A stretch of 8,196 bases of DNA from Nitrospirota bacterium (lineage in GTDB: Bacteria; Nitrospirota; Thermodesulfovibrionia; Thermodesulfovibrionales; Dissulfurispiraceae): assembly GCA_013349595.1 (NCBI GenBank), contig DUZI01000074.1, positions 1 through 8,196 of the forward strand. Reading direction: 5' to 3'. The notes below the pieces were generated by a model. It was given only the letters and a program-made list of their open reading frames with translations, was not told the origin of the DNA and did no database searches. Each line of letters begins with the position of its first letter. Within the stretch, counting starts at the first letter, position 1. Made by a program: the position numbers and the translations under genes. Positions 5,654-8,196 of the stretch are shown here, one piece after another.

Positions 5654-7000
5654 ATGTATTTAGTAGCTATTGTCGGTATGCCAAATGCCGGAAAAACCAC
5701 ATTATTTAATAGGCTGATGAAGTATTCTGATAAAAAGACAGATTTTGTTCCAGCTATAACAGATAAAATGCCAGGTGTTACAAGAGATAGAAATATTGGT
5801 AAGACTGTAATAACTGGTAAGGAGATAAGTTTCGTTGACACTGGTGGTTTTTTGCCTGATTCTATTGAACTCAAAGACAGAGATATAAATAGACAAGTGC
5901 GTGAACAAGCTATTATTGGTATTGAAGAGGCAGATTTAATAATACACCTTCTTGATTCAAGGCAGGGCTTAAACCCTTCTGATATAGAGATGTCAAAGCT
6001 AATTAGATCCTATAACAAACCTTGTTTAACTGTGGCTAATAAAGTAGATAGTCCTGAGAGGGAAAAGACTATCCTTGAATTTTATGAACTCGGGGCAGAT
6101 AAGGTTATACCTGTTTCAGCAATGAGTGGATATAAATTGGATGAACTTGTTGAAACAATTGCTGAGATGGCGCCCCAAAAATCTGTGCAAGGCAGTGCCG
6201 AAAATCTCTTGCCAAAAATAGCTATCATTGGCAGACCTAATACAGGAAAATCAACCATAATCAACGCTCTACTTTCAAAAAATAGGCTAATTGTTAGCCC
6301 TACACCTGGCACAACAAGGGATGCCATCGATAGTATTGTGAAATTCTATCAACGAGAATACATTTTTATAGACACCGCAGGGATAAGAAAAAAATCAAAG
6401 ACGACAAATATTGAGCACTATGCTATTGTTAGGGCAGAGAAGGCGATTAAAAGGGCAGATATTGTAATACTGCTAATTGATGGGACAATGGGTGTAGTTG
6501 ACCAAGATCAAAAGATTGCAGGTCTTTTAAAAGAAGCAGGTAAGGGGATAATCATATTGGTTAATAAGTGGGATTTGGTTGAAAATCCTGAAGAAGCCTT
6601 TAAAAAGATTGAAAGGGAGGTAAGAGATAAACTTTGGTTTATTGATTATGCTCCAGTTATAACAGTATCGGGAATTACTAAAAAGAGACTCGCCAACATC
6701 TTTCCAACAATAGACAATATAATAGAAGAATTAAACAAGCGAGTTCCAACATCGGAATTGAATAAGATTATTGAGGAAAATCAAGGGGCTTTAAAGAAGA
6801 TTGAAGAAACAGCAAGGGGATTGAGGATTTTATACTTGACTCAAGTATCTTTGAACCCTCCTCATTTTGTGCTTTTTGTTAATAAAATTACATCTTTAAA
6901 AAAGCAACACCTCAGATTTTTTCAAAAGATTATTAGGGATAAATATGGATTTATTGGTTGTCCTATTATCATTACCGTAAAGTCAACAAGGGCAAAATAA
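5654..7000 (+). CDS. der: Ribosome biogenesis GTPase Der (EngA)
   Basis: A 448-aa double-GTPase that acts in 50S ribosomal subunit assembly. First G domain: P-loop GMPNAGKTT (8-16), PGVTRDR (40-46), DTGG (62-65), NKVD (129-132). Second G domain: P-loop GRPNTGKST (193-201), TPGTTRD (217-223), DTAG (240-243), NKWD (304-307). The C-terminal KH-like domain includes PPHFVLFVNK (402-411) and GFIGCPIII. Length and order are normal for the family. One oddity is a longer switch I stretch in the first G domain (about residues 22-40), roughly seven residues longer than in the usual sequences I recall. The ATG at 5654 follows GAAAGGGA with suitable spacing. It is probably co-transcribed with the HDOD-AAA+ gene 20 nt upstream. 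Repeat copy C begins directly after the stop. Confidence 0.97.
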   Translation: MYLVAIVGMPNAGKTTLFNRLMKYSDKKTDFVPAITDKMPGVTRDRNIGKTVITGKEISFVDTGGFLPDSIELKDRDINRQVREQAIIGIEEADLIIHLLDSRQGLNPSDIEMSKLIRSYNKPCLTVANKVDSPEREKTILEFYELGADKVIPVSAMSGYKLDELVETIAEMAPQKSVQGSAENLLPKIAIIGRPNTGKSTIINALLSKNRLIVSPTPGTTRDAIDSIVKFYQREYIFIDTAGIRKKSKTTNIEHYAIVRAEKAIKRADIVILLIDGTMGVVDQDQKIAGLLKEAGKGIIILVNKWDLVENPEEAFKKIEREVRDKLWFIDYAPVITVSGITKKRLANIFPTIDNIIEELNKRVPTSELNKIIEENQGALKKIEETARGLRILYLTQVSLNPPHFVLFVNKITSLKKQHLRFFQKIIRDKYGFIGCPIIITVKSTRAK

Positions 7001-7120
7001 CTCAAAATCAGCGATAGAACTGAGAACTTAACAAAATCAAGTAGGAAGGATTGGTGAAAAATTTTATACGACATCTTATAAAAGAAACCTTGAGGAACTT
7101 TAGCAATAGGCATTGCATTA
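7001..7120 (+). repeat. Dispersed intergenic repeat, copy C
   Basis: It starts right after the der stop codon and matches copy B block by block: CTCAAAATC, ATAGAACT, AAAATCA, CAAGT, AGGAAGG, TGGTG, TTTTATACGACATC, TTATAAAA and GGCATTGCATTA. A perfect 7-bp stem with an 8-nt loop lies at 7062-7083, matching the B hairpin in position, and the loops differ by one base. The segment 7085-7101 is in the opposite orientation relative to its flanks compared with copy B. No target-site duplication is evident, and there is no T run to make the hairpin a convincing terminator. Confidence 0.8.
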
Positions 7121-7162
7121 CCTTAAAATAATATTCAAAGAAGTCAAATACTTTTGAATTTA

Positions 7163-7171
7163 TGTTAGAAT
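7163..7171 (+). promoter_or_regulatory. Possible extended -10 promoter for usp-cooC
   Basis: TGTTAGAAT fits an extended -10 (TGn followed by TAGAAT) about 30 bp upstream of the usp ATG. The -35 match at the usual distance (around GTCAAA) is weak. The 201-bp gap after der and the lack of readthrough evidence make a separate promoter here plausible. Confidence 0.35.
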
Positions 7172-7191
7172 ATATCTAAACTTATTTTTCT

Positions 7192-7197
7192 GGAGGT
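7192..7197 (+). promoter_or_regulatory. Strong ribosome binding site of the usp gene
   Basis: GGAGGT lies 4 nt before the ATG at 7202 and fixes the start. Because cooC has no visible ribosome site of its own, this site may drive translation of both genes. Confidence 0.7.
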
Positions 7198-7201
7198 TTT
7201 A

Positions 7202-7621
7202 ATGCAAAAGATACTTGTAGCCCATGATGGCTCAAAATCATCAGATAAGGCTTTAAAAAAGGCTGTTGAATTAGCTGTAAATTTTCATGCTTCATTAACT
7301 GTACTCTCGGTAGTGCCTGAATTGTATCTCACTGAGATATCTGAGTCGGATAAACAAAAGATATTCAATTCTCTATCGAAAGAAACCACAGATGCTATGG
7401 AGAAGATTAGGAAATCTCTTTCTGGCAAGTCAATAGAGGTCAAGACCCTTGTAAGACAAGGAGATCCTGCAGAGAAAATTCTCGAGACTGCTCAAAAGAT
7501 GAAGGCTGATGTACTCGTTATGGGTTCTCACGGAAGGCATGGGACAAAGAAGTTTCTCATGGGAAGTGTTTCAAGTAAGGTGGTTGATAACTCAAAGTGT
7601 CCTGTCTTTGTTGTTAAATAG
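7202..7621 (+). CDS. Universal stress protein (UspA family), ATP-binding type
   Basis: A single-domain, 139-aa cytoplasmic Usp protein of normal length. It begins with the typical beta strand and Asp (KILVAHDGS, 3-11), has a VRQGDPAEKIL segment (84-94), and carries the ATP-binding signature G-x2-G-x9-G-S in MGSHGRHG...MGSVS (G108, G111, G121, S122). It ends with CPVFVVK, the usual last strand. Family members bind ATP and modulate stress survival; the specific target is not deducible. The stop TAG overlaps the GTG start of cooC by one base (TAGTG), so the two are likely expressed together. This context suggests a link to carbon monoxide dehydrogenase maturation or regulation, which is inference. 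Confidence 0.93.
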   Translation: MQKILVAHDGSKSSDKALKKAVELAVNFHASLTVLSVVPELYLTEISESDKQKIFNSLSKETTDAMEKIRKSLSGKSIEVKTLVRQGDPAEKILETAQKMKADVLVMGSHGRHGTKKFLMGSVSSKVVDNSKCPVFVVK

Positions 7622-8196
7622 TGGCATACACAATAGCCTTTGCAGGAAAGGGTGGCACGGGTAAAACAAGCCTTGCTGCCCTAACAATAAAATATCTCCT
7701 ATCAAAAAGGAAATATCCAATCCTTGCAGTTGATGCTGATAGTAATTCCTGTCTAAATGAGGCAATCGGGGTAGATGTGCATACCACTATTGGCAAGTTA
7801 AGAGAAGAATCCCTTGATATAGTTCGTTCTGGCACTGATAGACCAGGCGGTATGTCAATGGAGCAGTTATTTGATTATCAAGTCCAGCAATCTCTTATTG
7901 AATCAAAGGGATTTGATTTATTAGTAATGGGAAGACCTGAAGGTCAGGGTTGCTATTGTGCAGCAAATAATATAATTAGAAAATACACAGACCTCTTATC
8001 ACAAAAATATCCTTATGTTGTAATTGACAATGAGGCAGGCATGGAACATCTAAGCAGGAGGACTACCCACGCAGTTGATCTCCTCATCATGGTAAGCGAT
8101 GCAACTATAAAGGGTGTTACTACCCTTAAAAGGATAGATGACCTTGTCGATGAACTCAAATTAGATATAAAAAAAAGAATTTCCATAATAAACATG
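7621..8196 (+). CDS. cooC: CO dehydrogenase nickel-insertion ATPase CooC, 3' end outside window
   Basis: Partial: 192 codons are open to the window edge, where the family is about 250-265 aa. It is a SIMIBI-class (MinD/ParA-like) ATPase with the deviant Walker A GKGGTGKTS (9-17), VDADSN (37-42), the CooC-specific metal-site motif GCYCAANN with C111 and C113, and a switch II-like VVIDNEAG (133-140). In the family this dimeric cytoplasmic protein uses ATP to load nickel into the C cluster of Ni-CO dehydrogenase. The CxC pair separates it from MinD and ParA. The GTG at 7621 is the chosen start because the frame has a stop at 7615-7617 and homology starts at once (AYTIAFAGKGG). There is no clear Shine-Dalgarno; the start overlaps the usp stop, implying coupled translation. 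The CO dehydrogenase itself is not in the window and may lie to the right. Confidence 0.93.
   Translation, partial: MAYTIAFAGKGGTGKTSLAALTIKYLLSKRKYPILAVDADSNSCLNEAIGVDVHTTIGKLREESLDIVRSGTDRPGGMSMEQLFDYQVQQSLIESKGFDLLVMGRPEGQGCYCAANNIIRKYTDLLSQKYPYVVIDNEAGMEHLSRRTTHAVDLLIMVSDATIKGVTTLKRIDDLVDELKLDIKKRISIINM

Noticed and set aside
5599..5908. Minus-strand open frames over the start of der
   Set aside because: They are antisense shadows of the clear G-domain coding sequence.
7062..7083. Rho-independent terminator for der
   Set aside because: The stem is made only of A-T pairs and is followed by A-rich sequence, not a T run; it is better explained as part of the dispersed repeat.
7614..7835. 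Minus-strand open frame over the start of cooC
   Set aside because: The plus-strand frame encodes an unmistakable Walker A and CooC motifs.
7621..8196. ParA/MinD partition or division-site ATPase
   Set aside because: The GCYC metal-binding motif is specific to the CooC group, and the context is not a partition locus.

Overview
The window is AT-rich bacterial DNA with dense coding on both strands and good Shine-Dalgarno sites. The gene content points to an anaerobe that handles electrons with iron-sulfur flavoenzyme-type subunits and uses a nickel carbon monoxide dehydrogenase (a CooC-type maturation ATPase is present). No rRNA, tRNA, CRISPR array or transposase is visible. I cannot fix the taxon from sequence alone; a Wood-Ljungdahl-type or sulfur-metabolising anaerobe fits best.

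Left half, minus strand (3627 down to base 1): a three-gene operon. It encodes an HndB-like thioredoxin-fold [2Fe-2S] protein, a 621-aa HndC/NuoF-like protein with five recognisable Fe-S cysteine sets, and the first 448 codons of a NuoG/FdhA-like subunit that runs off the left edge. The HndC-like protein lacks the acidic loop that follows VCN and normally helps hold FMN and NADH. The G-like subunit has no Cys/Sec-His at the formate dehydrogenase active-site position. The genes look like an electron-transfer complex, but its substrates are not the obvious ones.

Centre (3628-4028): a 401-bp divergent intergenic region. It holds long T tracts, a good TATAAT box for the rightward gene, and two members of a dispersed repeat facing each other (copies A and B). 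A third member (copy C, 7001-7120) lies directly after der, inverted relative to B.

Right half, plus strand: a 534-aa protein joining a degenerate HDOD-like domain to a degenerate sigma54-activator-type AAA+ domain without a DNA-binding tail. It is followed 20 nt later by der (EngA, ribosome-assembly GTPase). After repeat copy C come a universal stress protein and, overlapping its stop codon by one base, the first 192 codons of cooC. The usp-cooC pair looks translationally coupled.

Most worth following up: the altered NuoF/NuoG-like pair, the HDOD-AAA+ pseudoenzyme, and the three-copy intergenic repeat with a conserved hairpin and an apparently inverted internal segment.
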